Positions 24,572-34,020 of a stretch of DNA of 64,000 nucleotides are shown one piece after another. A model generated the notes under the pieces. That model ran no database searches, had not been told where the DNA came from, and worked only from the letters and a program-made list of their open reading frames with translations. Numbering within the stretch: position 1 is the stretch's first letter; every line of letters begins with the position of its first letter. Both the position numbers and the translations under genes were made by a program. Where the stretch lies: NCBI GenBank assembly GCA_014763895.1, contig JACXUM010000006.1:1-64000 (forward strand), written 5' to 3'. Source of the DNA: Campylobacterales bacterium. GTDB lineage: Bacteria > Campylobacterota > Campylobacteria > Campylobacterales > Sulfurovaceae.

Positions 24572-26223
24572 TATTTGACAATCAATATATCCAAGAACGT
24601 ATCAAAAAAACAAAAAAACTAAGGGAAATCGGGATCAACCCTTACCCTAACCAGATCAAAAAAGGAATGCCTTCCAAACATTTCCTAGCTGAAAATGAAA
24701 TACTTAAAGAACTTGATGCCGAAGTCAAGAAAGATGAAACAAAACACTATACATTAACAGGACGCATCAAGTTTGTCCGTATCATGGGGAAAGCTGCTTT
24801 CGCCAAAATCGAAGACAATGACGGACTTGTTCAAATCTATTACAACAGAGATGATCTTCCAGAGGGCTACTACAACGATGTCGTTAAAAAACTTTTTGAA
24901 GTAGGTGATATCATTGAGGCAAAAGGTTTTCCGTTTGTAACCCAGACCGGTGAGATCACCCTGCACTGTACCGAAGTAAACATTGTCAGTAAAGCGATCT
25001 TCCCTTTGCCTGAAAAATTCCACGGACTGCAAGACCAGGAACTTCGCTACAGACAGCGTTACCTGGATATGATCATGAACCCCCATGTCAAAGAGACGTT
25101 CGTGATGCGTTCGAAAGTCGTATCTTTGGTGAGAAGGTTTTTTGAAGAGAAGAACTTTTTGGAAGTCGAAACACCGATGATGCACCCGATTCCTGGAGGT
25201 GCAAATGCCAGGCCTTTTATCACCCATCACAATGCACTTGATGTAGAGCGCTATCTTCGTATCGCACCCGAACTCTATCTCAAACGTCTGATCGTCGGGG
25301 GTATGGAAGCAGTTTTTGAAATTAACAGAAATTTTAGAAATGAGGGAATGGATCACACGCATAACCCTGAATTTACGATGATTGAGTTTTACTGGGCATA
25401 TCATAGATATACTGACCTGATGAATATCACCGAAGAACTTTTTGACTATCTTTTTGATAATCTAGGGCTTGATAGAAAACTTCCTTATGGTGAAATAAAG
25501 ATCGATTTTACAACCCCATTTACGAAAGTCCCCTATATTGAAGCACTCACAACGATCGGTGGAATACCTGCAGAGATCACAAAGGACAAAGTAAAAATCC
25601 TTGCTTACCTCAAAGAGCACAAGATAGAAGCTGATGAGAACCTTACATTAGGCTACCTTCAAGCAGAGCTTTTTGATGCCTTTGTCGAAGAAAAATTGAT
25701 CAATCCTACCTTTATCACCGACTTCCCGGTCGACATCTCTCCTTTGGCTCGCAGAAGTGATGACAATCCGGATATTGCTGAACGTTTTGAACTCTTTATG
25801 GCAGGGAAAGAGATCGCAAACGGCTTTTCAGAACTTAATGACCCTATCGATCAGTATGAGCGGTTTAAAGCTCAAGTAGATACCAAAGAGGCAACAGGCG
25901 ATGATGAGGCGATGCATATGGATACGGATTATGTCAAGGCACTCAGCTACGGTATGACTCCGACTGCGGGTGAAGGTATCGGGATAGACCGTCTTGTGAT
26001 GATGCTTACCAACCAGCACAGTATCAGGGATGTACTCCTCTTCCCTGCGATGAAACCGGAAGCACCACGGCCTGAGCTTCAACCACTGTGTGATGTAGAA
26101 ACGATCTGCAAAAAGTGCGGACATGATGTAGCAGAGGATCTTAAACCTGCCAAAAAAGGCAAAGGGATGTTCTGTATCGATGTAGCGGCGTGCAAACAAA
26201 GAGCACAAGAGAAAGCCAAGTAA
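24568..26223 (+). CDS. lysS: Lysyl-tRNA synthetase, class II, with Cys-rich C-terminal tail
   Basis: An enzyme of 551 residues that charges tRNA-Lys. The OB-fold anticodon domain is followed by the class II core with motif 2 [20 protein letters not shown] and motif 3 [11 protein letters not shown]. The family normally ends soon after the APRPE motif (about 500 residues); here some 45 residues follow with Cys at 508, 514, 517, 536 and 542 ([18 protein letters not shown]), suggestive of a zinc ribbon. The start is TTG at 24568 behind GGAGGAGA, overlapping the fur stop; an upstream in-frame ATG at 24526 lies inside fur and is unlikely. Confidence 0.94.
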   Translation: MIFDNQYIQERIKKTKKLREIGINPYPNQIKKGMPSKHFLAENEILKELDAEVKKDETKHYTLTGRIKFVRIMGKAAFAKIEDNDGLVQIYYNRDDLPEGYYNDVVKKLFEVGDIIEAKGFPFVTQTGEITLHCTEVNIVSKAIFPLPEKFHGLQDQELRYRQRYLDMIMNPHVKETFVMRSKVVSLVRRFFEEKNFLEVETPMMHPIPGGANARPFITHHNALDVERYLRIAPELYLKRLIVGGMEAVFEINRNFRNEGMDHTHNPEFTMIEFYWAYHRYTDLMNITEELFDYLFDNLGLDRKLPYGEIKIDFTTPFTKVPYIEALTTIGGIPAEITKDKVKILAYLKEHKIEADENLTLGYLQAELFDAFVEEKLINPTFITDFPVDISPLARRSDDNPDIAERFELFMAGKEIANGFSELNDPIDQYERFKAQVDTKEATGDDEAMHMDTDYVKALSYGMTPTAGEGIGIDRLVMMLTNQHSIRDVLLFPAMKPEAPRPELQPLCDVETICKKCGHDVAEDLKPAKKGKGMFCIDVAACKQRAQEKAK

Positions 26224-26266
26224 ACTTTGGATATAAATTCGACATTTAGAGAAAGAAAGGAAAAAC

Positions 26267-27517
26267 ATGTCATACGCAATGGAAACTTTTGACCCTGAAG
26301 TATTTGAAGCGATCAATCACGAACTTGAAAGACAAACTGATCATCTTGAAATGATCGCAAGTGAAAACTTCACGATCCCGGCAGTTATGGAAGCAATGGG
26401 TTCTGTATTTACAAACAAATATGCAGAGGGTTACCCGGGGAAAAGATATTACGGCGGTTGTGAATTTGCCGACAGAGTAGAACAACTGGCAATTGACAGA
26501 GCCTGTGAACTCTTCAACTGTAACTATGCCAACGTACAGCCGCATTCAGGTTCTCAAGCAAACGGTGCCGTGTACGCAGCTTTGCTTAAAGCAGGTGATA
26601 AGATCTTAGGTATGGACCTTAGCCATGGCGGTCACCTTACGCATGGAAGCAAACCGAGTTTTTCCGGTAAAAACTACCAAAGTTTTACCTACGGTGTAGA
26701 ACTTGACGGTCGTATCAACTACGAAAGAGTGATGGATATTGCAAAAATCGTTCAGCCAAACATCATCGTATGTGGTGCATCTGCCTATGCCAGAGAGATC
26801 GATTTTAAGAAATTCAGAGAAATCGCTGATGCAGTAGGTGCTATCCTTTTTGCGGATATTGCACACATCGCGGGACTCGTATGTGCAGGCGAACACCCTA
26901 GCCCATTCCCATATGCTGATGTCGTTACGACAACTACACACAAGACTCTTGCAGGGCCAAGAGGCGGTATGATCATGACAAATGACGAAGAGATCGCCAA
27001 AAAAATCAACTCTGCTATCTTCCCGGGACTTCAGGGTGGACCGCTTGTTCATGTAGTAGCTGCCAAAGCCGTAGGATTCAAATACAATCTAAGCGATGCA
27101 TGGAAAGTCTATGCCAAACAAGTAAAGACTAATGCTTCTGTACTTTCCGACATCTTGATGAAGAGAGGTTATGATGTTGTTTCAGGCGGTACGGACAATC
27201 ACCTCGTACTGGTATCATTCCTAAACAAAGATTTTTCAGGGAAAGATGCAGATGCGGCTCTTGGTGCAGCGGGTATCACCGTAAATAAAAACACCGTTCC
27301 TGGTGAAACAAGAAGCCCGTTTGTAACTTCAGGTATCCGTATCGGTTCTCCTGCACTGACAAGCAGAGGAATGAAAGAAAAAGAATTTGAGATCATTGCA
27401 AACAAAATCGCCGATGTACTGGATAATATCAATGATGCAGCACTTCATGCCACGATCAAAGAAGAGATGAAAGAGCTTGCATCTAATTTCAAGATATATG
27501 ATAAACCAATCTATTAA
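26267..27517 (+). CDS. glyA: Serine hydroxymethyltransferase
   Basis: A 416-residue PLP enzyme that interconverts serine and glycine with tetrahydrofolate. Motifs visible are [32 protein letters not shown] and the PLP-lysine block [17 protein letters not shown]. The late [16 protein letters not shown] segment is also canonical. Length is standard. An AAAGGAAAA ribosome site precedes the ATG. folP and other folate genes are elsewhere in the window. Confidence 0.97.
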   Translation: MSYAMETFDPEVFEAINHELERQTDHLEMIASENFTIPAVMEAMGSVFTNKYAEGYPGKRYYGGCEFADRVEQLAIDRACELFNCNYANVQPHSGSQANGAVYAALLKAGDKILGMDLSHGGHLTHGSKPSFSGKNYQSFTYGVELDGRINYERVMDIAKIVQPNIIVCGASAYAREIDFKKFREIADAVGAILFADIAHIAGLVCAGEHPSPFPYADVVTTTTHKTLAGPRGGMIMTNDEEIAKKINSAIFPGLQGGPLVHVVAAKAVGFKYNLSDAWKVYAKQVKTNASVLSDILMKRGYDVVSGGTDNHLVLVSFLNKDFSGKDADAALGAAGITVNKNTVPGETRSPFVTSGIRIGSPALTSRGMKEKEFEIIANKIADVLDNINDAALHATIKEEMKELASNFKIYDKPIY

Positions 27518-27528
27518 TAGGACGTTAT

Positions 27529-27639
27529 TTGAATAAAATCCAAATAACTACGCTGACACTGTGTCCACTTCAGCAGCGGGCTCATACGGCCAGTCACATC
27601 GTCTTTATTAAAACACGTATTCATAGTAAGGTCAAATAG
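27529..27639 (+). CDS. Possible small protein filling the glyA-DUF1882 gap
   Basis: A 36-codon frame begins at TTG with AGGA seven bases upstream. It ends in TAG that directly abuts the TTG start of the next gene, so it fills the spacer almost exactly. The product would be basic and polar (it starts NKIQITTLTLCPLQQR). It may be a translated leader or a small protein, or the frame may be chance. No homolog comes to mind. Confidence 0.3.
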   Translation: MNKIQITTLTLCPLQQRAHTASHIVFIKTRIHSKVK

Positions 27640-28134
27640 TTGAAGATATTTGACCTCGAACTTTTTGACGATCACTATTATATCAAACGTAACACGATTG
27701 TAGAGCAGATCCAGTTTAACAATCGTACTTTCTATGCCAAGTTTGAACGTATCAACGAACCCCTGACAAAACTTTTGTTCGAACAGCATTTAAAAAGAGA
27801 GTACACAATAGCTGCACCGCTGCTTAGAGACGGGGTTACAAACTATCTGGTGATAGAGTATAAAGGTGAGGAATATCAGCGATTTATTCCGCTAGTTAAA
27901 CATCTTTTCCATACTTTGAATATCAACGATTACAGTATTTTTCAAGGGAAAAGCGATGAAAAGATTCAGGTCTATATTAAAGTAGATCAACTCACTCTTG
28001 AAGAAGCCGATGAACAATTGCTGAATATCTCAAATGCACTTAAAACCAAACTGACTAAAAAATGGAAATCTCTGCCATCCTCCTCGCTTCCGGAAGATTA
28101 TAACATTGTTACACTCCCGTATAAACCGTTATAA
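27640..28134 (+). CDS. DUF1882-family protein
   Basis: A soluble 164-residue protein of unknown function. It corresponds in position, after glyA, to the DUF1882 protein of C. jejuni (Cj0403). The N-terminal FDLELFDDHYYIKRNTIVEQIQFNNRTFYAKF is tidy. The second half is helical, and no catalytic motif or Cys pair is visible. The start is TTG with a TAAGG site; no in-frame ATG gives a better start. Confidence 0.75.
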   Translation: MKIFDLELFDDHYYIKRNTIVEQIQFNNRTFYAKFERINEPLTKLLFEQHLKREYTIAAPLLRDGVTNYLVIEYKGEEYQRFIPLVKHLFHTLNINDYSIFQGKSDEKIQVYIKVDQLTLEEADEQLLNISNALKTKLTKKWKSLPSSSLPEDYNIVTLPYKPL

Positions 28135-28163
28135 AATATTTAAACTTTTTAAATCAATAGAAT

Positions 28164-28853
28164 TTAGTCCAAAATATCTTCTTTAGAAATAATCCTAAAT
28201 TCACCTTCCTTAAGTTCATCAACGTCAATATTGGCAAATCTTTTTCGATGCAGCTTGATCACCTTATTGCCAACGGCAGCAAACATTCGTTTAACCTGAT
28301 GATATCGTCCTTCATAAAGTTCCACTGTTGCATGATAAGGATCTAAAATAGTCAATTTGGCACTCATACACGGTTTTTCATCACCGCGCAACATTAACTC
28401 CCCGGAAGCAAATAGTTCAACTTCATTACCGCTCAAAGGTGAAGCCAACATCACCTCATAAAGCTTCCTTACATGTTTTTTGGGAGAGGTCAGTTCGTGA
28501 TTGAGTTTTCCGTCATCAGTTAGCAAGATCACTCCAGTGGTATCGCTGTCAAGCCTTCCGATTGTTGAGATCTTCGGATTTCGGTATTGCCATCTTAGCG
28601 GTAAAAGGCTATAGATCAGCCTACCGGCATCATCATGGGAACAGACATAACCGGAAGGTTTATTGAGAACGATAATAAGTGATTTAGGGTCAAGCTTTTC
28701 TCCATCTATCATGACCTCATCATGTTCAACTTTTTGACTCACATTTCTAATGACAATGCCATTGATAGAAACATGCCCGTTTTTGATCATTGTCTGTACC
28801 TCTTTTCGGCTTCCATAACCTAGAGAAGTAAGCATTTTATCCAATCTTTCCAA
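28164..28853 (-). CDS. RsuA/RluB-family 16S/23S rRNA pseudouridine synthase
   Basis: A cytosolic enzyme of about 229 residues. An N-terminal S4 RNA-binding domain (RLDKMLTSLGYGSRKEVQTMIKNGHV) is joined to the synthase domain, with the catalytic Asp in GRLDSDTTGVILLTDDG and the late YEGRYHQVKRMFAAVGNKV block. It could be RsuA or RluB; the length fits RsuA. A TTG at 28853 has GGAG nine bases before it and gives the usual start; another TTG at 28868 is possible. It is the only leftward gene in this rightward run and breaks the C. jejuni-like order between the DUF1882 and SPOR genes. Confidence 0.9.
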   Translation of the reverse strand: MERLDKMLTSLGYGSRKEVQTMIKNGHVSINGIVIRNVSQKVEHDEVMIDGEKLDPKSLIIVLNKPSGYVCSHDDAGRLIYSLLPLRWQYRNPKISTIGRLDSDTTGVILLTDDGKLNHELTSPKKHVRKLYEVMLASPLSGNEVELFASGELMLRGDEKPCMSAKLTILDPYHATVELYEGRYHQVKRMFAAVGNKVIKLHRKRFANIDVDELKEGEFRIISKEDILD

Positions 28854-28988
28854 GCCTAAACGCTCCAAAATATTTATGAGAGTCTATCCAAAATGAGATT
28901 AAATCCAAAAGGCTGTCTTCGTACCTTAACTGTAAAAATATGATTAAAATCTCATCAACTGCCTAAAGTTTTATATAGATAAATATGA

Positions 28989-28994
28989 TATAAT
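28989..28994 (+). promoter_or_regulatory. -10 element upstream of the SPOR protein gene
   Basis: A perfect TATAAT, 33 bases before the ATG, in a very AT-rich leader. The ribosome site is TTGGAG. In the same spacer ATGAGATT (28893-28900) and its complement AATCTCAT (28948-28955) form an inverted repeat with a 47-base gap. Confidence 0.5.
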
Positions 28995-29027
28995 TAAAAT
29001 TAAATTATTTTTGGAGTATTTTCCCGT

Positions 29028-29837
29028 ATGAATCCACACAATCTTGATGACCTGATCATAGATAATATCGAACCTAAAAATAGCAAAATCAAAGGGTTGT
29101 TGACCATTATTGCACTTATCATTGTTATCTTGATAGTTGCCATTATCCTTACAAGAATTATCCTAAAAGACCCTAACGCAGAGCGAATTGCTTTAGAAGA
29201 AAACCATACCGAACTGATCAGCCCAGAACTGACACTTCAACAAGCTGCCCAAGAGCCAAAAGAGATCAAAGAGGAGACCATGCTCTCTTCAACGGTAAAA
29301 GAAGAACCTGTAAAAGAGGATCTCTCCATAGCCAATAACGACGTTTCTGCACCAAAAGAGATAACCTCGCAACCGATCGTAGAAAATAAACCAATTGATG
29401 AAGAGTTAGAAAATAATGCTGAAGATACTACTGTAATCCCTGAAGCAGAATCCATGCCAAAACCTGAAACTTCAAAAGAGACTCCAAAAATTGAAGAGAC
29501 ACCTCTTCCAAGAACGGTAAATGAGCCCAAAAAGATCGTTAAAGAGACATCGGCTAAAAAACCAGAACCAAAACCGCTTCCGGTTGCCAAGCCTCAACCG
29601 ACCGTTCCCCAGGGAGGAGAATATTATATCCAAGTTGGTTCATTCAGGTCTATGCCGAGTTCACAGTTTTTGAATGTGATCAAAAACAATGGTTTCCAAT
29701 ATCAGATCGTAACCGATGCTCATAGCGGAACCAATAAATTGCTTATAGGGCCGTATTCAAACCGTGCAGCAGCAGATCGTGCTGTTCCAAGTGTAAAAGA
29801 CCGCATCAATAAAGGTGCATTTGTCATTCAAAAGTAG
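29028..29837 (+). CDS. SPOR-domain membrane protein
   Basis: A 269-residue protein anchored by one helix (IKGLLTIIALIIVILIVAIILTRIIL, about residues 22-48). A long Glu/Pro/Lys-rich periplasmic linker (50-190) leads to a C-terminal SPOR domain (EYYIQVGSFRSMPSSQF to FVIQK), which binds denuded peptidoglycan at division sites. This is the FtsN-like layout. C. jejuni has a membrane protein at the same place (Cj0404). trpE follows 3 bases later. Confidence 0.88.
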   Translation: MNPHNLDDLIIDNIEPKNSKIKGLLTIIALIIVILIVAIILTRIILKDPNAERIALEENHTELISPELTLQQAAQEPKEIKEETMLSSTVKEEPVKEDLSIANNDVSAPKEITSQPIVENKPIDEELENNAEDTTVIPEAESMPKPETSKETPKIEETPLPRTVNEPKKIVKETSAKKPEPKPLPVAKPQPTVPQGGEYYIQVGSFRSMPSSQFLNVIKNNGFQYQIVTDAHSGTNKLLIGPYSNRAAADRAVPSVKDRINKGAFVIQK

Positions 29838-29840
29838 GTT

Positions 29841-31253
29841 ATGATGATACATAAAACAGTCCTTTTTGATCAGTTGACCCCTGTTGCTCTCTATGGTGAG
29901 ATCAAAGCTCTTTTTCCCACCGAAGTTACCATGCTTTTTGAAAGCGTGGTCAACACGAGTGACGGGAATTTCAGTTTCATTACGATCGGCGCGCAAGAGC
30001 GCTTGATCTATAAAAATAATGTTACGACGCATATCGACCATTCCGGACTTTCCAAAAGATTGGAAGAAAATCCTTTTGCTTTCCTCAAAAACTACTATGC
30101 ATCTTTAGACAAAGCAAAGTATCAGTCGGTTGCTTCTGAGCTCGGTTTTTCATTTGTGGACGGATTCATAGGATTTATCGGTTATGACATGGTCAAAGTT
30201 TTTGAACCGGTTCTTGAAAAAAGCATGGGAAATCTACCTGATCCTCTCCAAACACCCGACCTTGATCTGGTACGTCCAAAAATCATCATTGCCTATTCAC
30301 ATAAAAATGCAAAGATAACCTTTATCTTGAACGATGAAAGTATGAAAGATTCATTGGAACAAATAGAATCTTTACTGAATACCGTATTTACTCCGCTTTC
30401 TCTAAAGCCTGTAGATCTTGAGGGGGAGGGAAGCTTCAGCATTGATGAAGAGCGTTTCAAACAACTTGTTGATGAATCCAAAGAGAGTATCCGAAGCGGC
30501 GATATTTTCCAAATTCTGCTTTCCAACCGTTATACCCAAAAAGGGAAGATAGACCCGTTGAGCTTTTACAGGATCCTTCGTTCCAAAAACCCGTCACCAT
30601 ATCTTTTCCTGCTCGATTATGAAGAGTTTTCTATCTGCGGCTCATCTCCTGAGGTAATGGTTCGTTTGACAGATGGCGAAATCCTTTTAAGACCGATTGC
30701 TGGAACAAGAAAACGGGGTAAAAATCATCGTAGAGACAAAGAACTTGAACAAGAAATGCTGCATGACCCAAAAGAATGTGCCGAACATTTGATGCTTGTT
30801 GATCTTGGAAGAAACGATGTAGGACGTGTTGCCAAAACAGGAACGGTCAAAGTTACCGAAATGATGCGTGTTGAACGCTACAGCCATGTGATGCATATGG
30901 TTTCAGATGTGGAGGCAATCCTTAGCGAAGATAAAGATATGTTTGACCTTTTTGCCGCAACCTTTACCGCAGGAACCATGACAGGAGCCCCTAAGATTAA
31001 AGCAATGGAACTGATTGCGCAGTATGAAAATCTAAAGCGTGGCTTTTATAGCGGAAGTGTTGGTTATTTTTCTTTTAACGGTAATATGGATTCAGCAATT
31101 GCCATTCGTACTTCACTCATCAAACCTGACAGTATCACCCTTCAGGCAGGAGCCGGTGTTGTAGCTGATTCCAAACCTGAACTGGAATACCTTGAAGTAC
31201 AAAATAAGCTCGGTGCTTTGCTTTCAACACTCAAAGAGATGAAAGATATCTAA
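29841..31253 (+). CDS. trpE: Anthranilate synthase component I
   Basis: A 470-residue chorismate-using enzyme that makes anthranilate for tryptophan with a glutaminase partner. Blocks SGDIFQILLSNRY, ICGSSPEVMVRL, RPIAGTRKRG and HLMLVDLGRNDVGRV are those of TrpE/PabB. The N-terminal region has PVALY and LFESV, the latter in the place of the LLES tryptophan-feedback motif, which favours TrpE over PabB. No trpG or other trp gene is adjacent; aroE follows. Confidence 0.9.
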   Translation: MMIHKTVLFDQLTPVALYGEIKALFPTEVTMLFESVVNTSDGNFSFITIGAQERLIYKNNVTTHIDHSGLSKRLEENPFAFLKNYYASLDKAKYQSVASELGFSFVDGFIGFIGYDMVKVFEPVLEKSMGNLPDPLQTPDLDLVRPKIIIAYSHKNAKITFILNDESMKDSLEQIESLLNTVFTPLSLKPVDLEGEGSFSIDEERFKQLVDESKESIRSGDIFQILLSNRYTQKGKIDPLSFYRILRSKNPSPYLFLLDYEEFSICGSSPEVMVRLTDGEILLRPIAGTRKRGKNHRRDKELEQEMLHDPKECAEHLMLVDLGRNDVGRVAKTGTVKVTEMMRVERYSHVMHMVSDVEAILSEDKDMFDLFAATFTAGTMTGAPKIKAMELIAQYENLKRGFYSGSVGYFSFNGNMDSAIAIRTSLIKPDSITLQAGAGVVADSKPELEYLEVQNKLGALLSTLKEMKDI

Positions 31254-31308
31254 TATAAAGTTTCTTTCATAGCAGCCAGTTCAATATTACATTAGGAAAC
31301 AGTAAACC

Positions 31309-32103
31309 ATGAAACAGCTCTTTGCCATATTCGGGAATCCTGTATCTCATTCCAAATCACCGCTTATGCATAATCTGGCCTTTCAGGGTTTGGGTGTGGA
31401 TGCCTGCTATACGAGGTATCTACTGAACGATGGCAAGCATTTAAGGAAGAAGTTTTTTGATCTTGGATTAAAAGGCATCAATATTACTGTTCCCCACAAA
31501 GAGCATGCGTATGAAGCCTGTGATATGCTGGATAGCTTTGCAAAAAAAGTGGGTGCAGTCAATACGATCGTTGAAAAAGAAGGCAAACTCTACGGTTACA
31601 ATACGGATGCCCCTGGTTTCCTCAGGGCTATCAGTACTTTCAAGGATGCTAAGAGCGTCCTTTTTTTGGGCGCTGGAGGTACAGCCCAATCAACAGCCGT
31701 GATCTTGAAAGATGCAGGATATCGTGTAACGGTCACAAACCGTAGTGCCGGTAGATTGGAACGTTTTATCGAAGCTGGATTTGAAACTTATACCTTTGAC
31801 ACATTTAAACCACAGGCTTATGACCTGATCATCAATATGACCTCTGCAGGGTTGGAAGACAATGAACTTCCTGCCCCAAAAGAGATGCTCGATCCGCTCA
31901 TTCTTAATTCCAAAGCCTGCATCGATGTAATCTACGGCAAAGAGACACCTTTTTTAAGTTTAGCCAAAACCTATGGAAAACCGACCAAAGATGGAAGCGA
32001 TATGTTACTTTATCAAGGTATTATCGCTTTTGAATATTTTACTCAACACCGTTTTAATTCCAAAGAAATCGAAGTATATATGAAACAGGCTTTTATATTC
32101 TAA
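31309..32103 (+). CDS. aroE: Shikimate dehydrogenase
   Basis: A 264-residue NADPH enzyme that reduces 3-dehydroshikimate. The N-terminal substrate block FGNPVSHSKSPLMHN, the catalytic-lysine motif INITVPHKEHAYEACD and the nucleotide loop FLGAGGTAQS with the NRSAGR phosphate site are all present. With trpE upstream and a DAHP synthase gene at 34021, several aromatic biosynthesis genes are clustered here. Confidence 0.96.
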   Translation: MKQLFAIFGNPVSHSKSPLMHNLAFQGLGVDACYTRYLLNDGKHLRKKFFDLGLKGINITVPHKEHAYEACDMLDSFAKKVGAVNTIVEKEGKLYGYNTDAPGFLRAISTFKDAKSVLFLGAGGTAQSTAVILKDAGYRVTVTNRSAGRLERFIEAGFETYTFDTFKPQAYDLIINMTSAGLEDNELPAPKEMLDPLILNSKACIDVIYGKETPFLSLAKTYGKPTKDGSDMLLYQGIIAFEYFTQHRFNSKEIEVYMKQAFIF

Positions 32104-32173
32104 GCTGCTTCATTTGATTTCAATTAACCTTTTGTCATTACAATAAAATAAAAAATTATCAAAGGTGTAACGG

Positions 32174-32827
32174 ATGATAAACATTCTAATGATTGAAGAT
32201 GATCCGGAATTTGCAGAACTTTTAAGTGAATACCTCTCACAATTTGATATCAATATAACCAACTACGAAGATCCGTATCTTGGACTGAGTGCAGGGGTCA
32301 AGAAGTTTGATCTTGTTATCCTTGACCTAACGCTTCCAGGAATGGACGGCCTGGAAGTATGCGAAGAGTTAGTGCGTAAATATGATATTCCGGTCATCAT
32401 CTCTTCCGCACGCAGTGATATAAACGACAAGGTACAAAGCTTTGAATTGGGCGCTTATGACTATCTGCCCAAACCCTATGATCCTAAAGAGATGTATGCA
32501 CGTATCATGGCTATTTTAAACCGTGTCAATAAAGAAGAAAATAAAACAGCGGCTACACCTAAAAGTGACTTTGAGATCAAAGGGGATACGATCTATTTTA
32601 AGGGAGAGGCACTCTCTTTGACCCCGGCAGAATTTGAAGTACTTTCACTGCTTGTGAAACATCAGGGTATGACACAATCACGCGAACAGATCATCAACAC
32701 CTCTGCGACGATGAGCATTGATTCACAAGGGAAAAGCCTGGATGTCATTATCTCAAAGATACGCTCAAAACTGGATGACCCAAAACGTATCCAGGCAGTC
32801 CGAGGGGTAGGATACAAACTCGTATGA
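32174..32827 (+). CDS. OmpR/PhoB-family response regulator, ArsR(HP0166)-like
   Basis: A 217-residue regulator. The receiver is complete: IEDDPEF acidic pair, DLVILDLTLPGMDG with the phospho-acceptor Asp, SSARS with its conserved Ser and the LPKPYD Lys. A winged-helix DNA-binding domain follows (FEVLSLLVKHQGMTQSREQI, then the recognition helix SLDVIISKIRSKL). It overlaps the kinase gene by ATGA. The pair resembles the ArsRS system, acid-responsive in Helicobacter; the signal here is unknown. Confidence 0.88.
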   Translation: MINILMIEDDPEFAELLSEYLSQFDINITNYEDPYLGLSAGVKKFDLVILDLTLPGMDGLEVCEELVRKYDIPVIISSARSDINDKVQSFELGAYDYLPKPYDPKEMYARIMAILNRVNKEENKTAATPKSDFEIKGDTIYFKGEALSLTPAEFEVLSLLVKHQGMTQSREQIINTSATMSIDSQGKSLDVIISKIRSKLDDPKRIQAVRGVGYKLV

Positions 32828-34017
32828 AAGGCTTTAATTCACTGCGCAGCAAGATCAACCTGGTCTTCTCTATCACCCTGCTGCTTCTGTCTATACTCTT
32901 CATCGTTGCTGTCAGATATGATCACGGCAAAGTTGAAGAGCTTACCCTGGCTCAGGAAAGAGAGATATCCCACTATCTGTACAGTTATTTCCTGCAATAC
33001 GGCAAGATCGATGAAGCCTATCTAGAAGCACAGAATATTTCTGTCATTACGGACAAAGACCAAATCATACAAATTGAGAGTTATTTTAAAGATAAAGGTA
33101 AATACAAACGGTATGCAGTTGATACTTACCGCTTAAAGCGTATTATCCTCATCAATAATGACCGGTTTAAGCTCATTTTGGAAAATAAAAATAAAGCCAC
33201 TTTTCCGCTTAAACGGGCATTGATCTTTTCAATGGTCTTTTTACTGATCCTGCTGCTCTATTTTTGGATCATCAAAAGTCTTAAACCACTTTCACTCTTG
33301 AAAACAAAGATCAAAACATTTTCTCAAGGCAATCTGAATATCTCCTGTGCCAGTGACAAAAACGATGAGATCGCCGAAGTAGCAAATGAATTTGACCATG
33401 CCGTCAAAATGATACGTGAATTGCTGCACTCCAGACAGCTTTTTTTGCGTGCGATCATGCATGAGCTTAAAACACCGATAGCGAAAGGAAGACTGGTCAG
33501 TGAAATGCTCACCGAAGCAAAACAGAAAGAACGGCTTCACAGTATCTTTGAACGGCTTAATATTTTGATCGATGAATTTGCAAAGATCGAAAAGATCACT
33601 TCCAAAAATTTTACACTGAATCTCAAGCCCTATAAAGTAAGCGACCTTACCGAAGCAAGTATCGACCTTTTGATGATTGAAAATCCCAAACAGTTCATTC
33701 AGCTTGAGGTAAAAAAAGACTATCTACTCAATGTTGATTTTGAGCTCTTCACGCTGGTGATCAAAAATCTGCTAGACAACGGTATCAAATACAGTACAGA
33801 CAAAATCGTTTCCATCATCATCGACAGCAACAAATTCGAGATCATTAATCATGCAGAAGCGTTAAAAGAACCGTTGGAGAATTATTATAAACCTTTCCAT
33901 ACCTCACAAAAAGGATTGGGATTGGGGCTTTATATCGTAAAAAGTATTTTGGATATTCATAATCTGGGGTTAAGCTACCGCCATGAAGATGGCAAAAACA
34001 TCTTCACGGTAGCATAG
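32824..34017 (+). CDS. Sensor histidine kinase, ArsS-like
   Basis: A 397-residue kinase with a first membrane helix at 12-32, a periplasmic region of about 105 residues, a second helix near 138-156 and a HAMP linker. The H box is AIMHELKTPIAKG and the N box NLLDNGIKYS. The G1 box (DxGxG) is not recognisable, being replaced by INHAEALKE, whereas G2 is clear as KGLGLGLYIVKS. Lack of a G1 box is a feature I associate with ArsS-type Campylobacterota kinases. It is cognate to the regulator overlapping upstream. Confidence 0.87.
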   Translation: MKGFNSLRSKINLVFSITLLLLSILFIVAVRYDHGKVEELTLAQEREISHYLYSYFLQYGKIDEAYLEAQNISVITDKDQIIQIESYFKDKGKYKRYAVDTYRLKRIILINNDRFKLILENKNKATFPLKRALIFSMVFLLILLLYFWIIKSLKPLSLLKTKIKTFSQGNLNISCASDKNDEIAEVANEFDHAVKMIRELLHSRQLFLRAIMHELKTPIAKGRLVSEMLTEAKQKERLHSIFERLNILIDEFAKIEKITSKNFTLNLKPYKVSDLTEASIDLLMIENPKQFIQLEVKKDYLLNVDFELFTLVIKNLLDNGIKYSTDKIVSIIIDSNKFEIINHAEALKEPLENYYKPFHTSQKGLGLGLYIVKSILDIHNLGLSYRHEDGKNIFTVA

Positions 34018-34020
34018 ATA

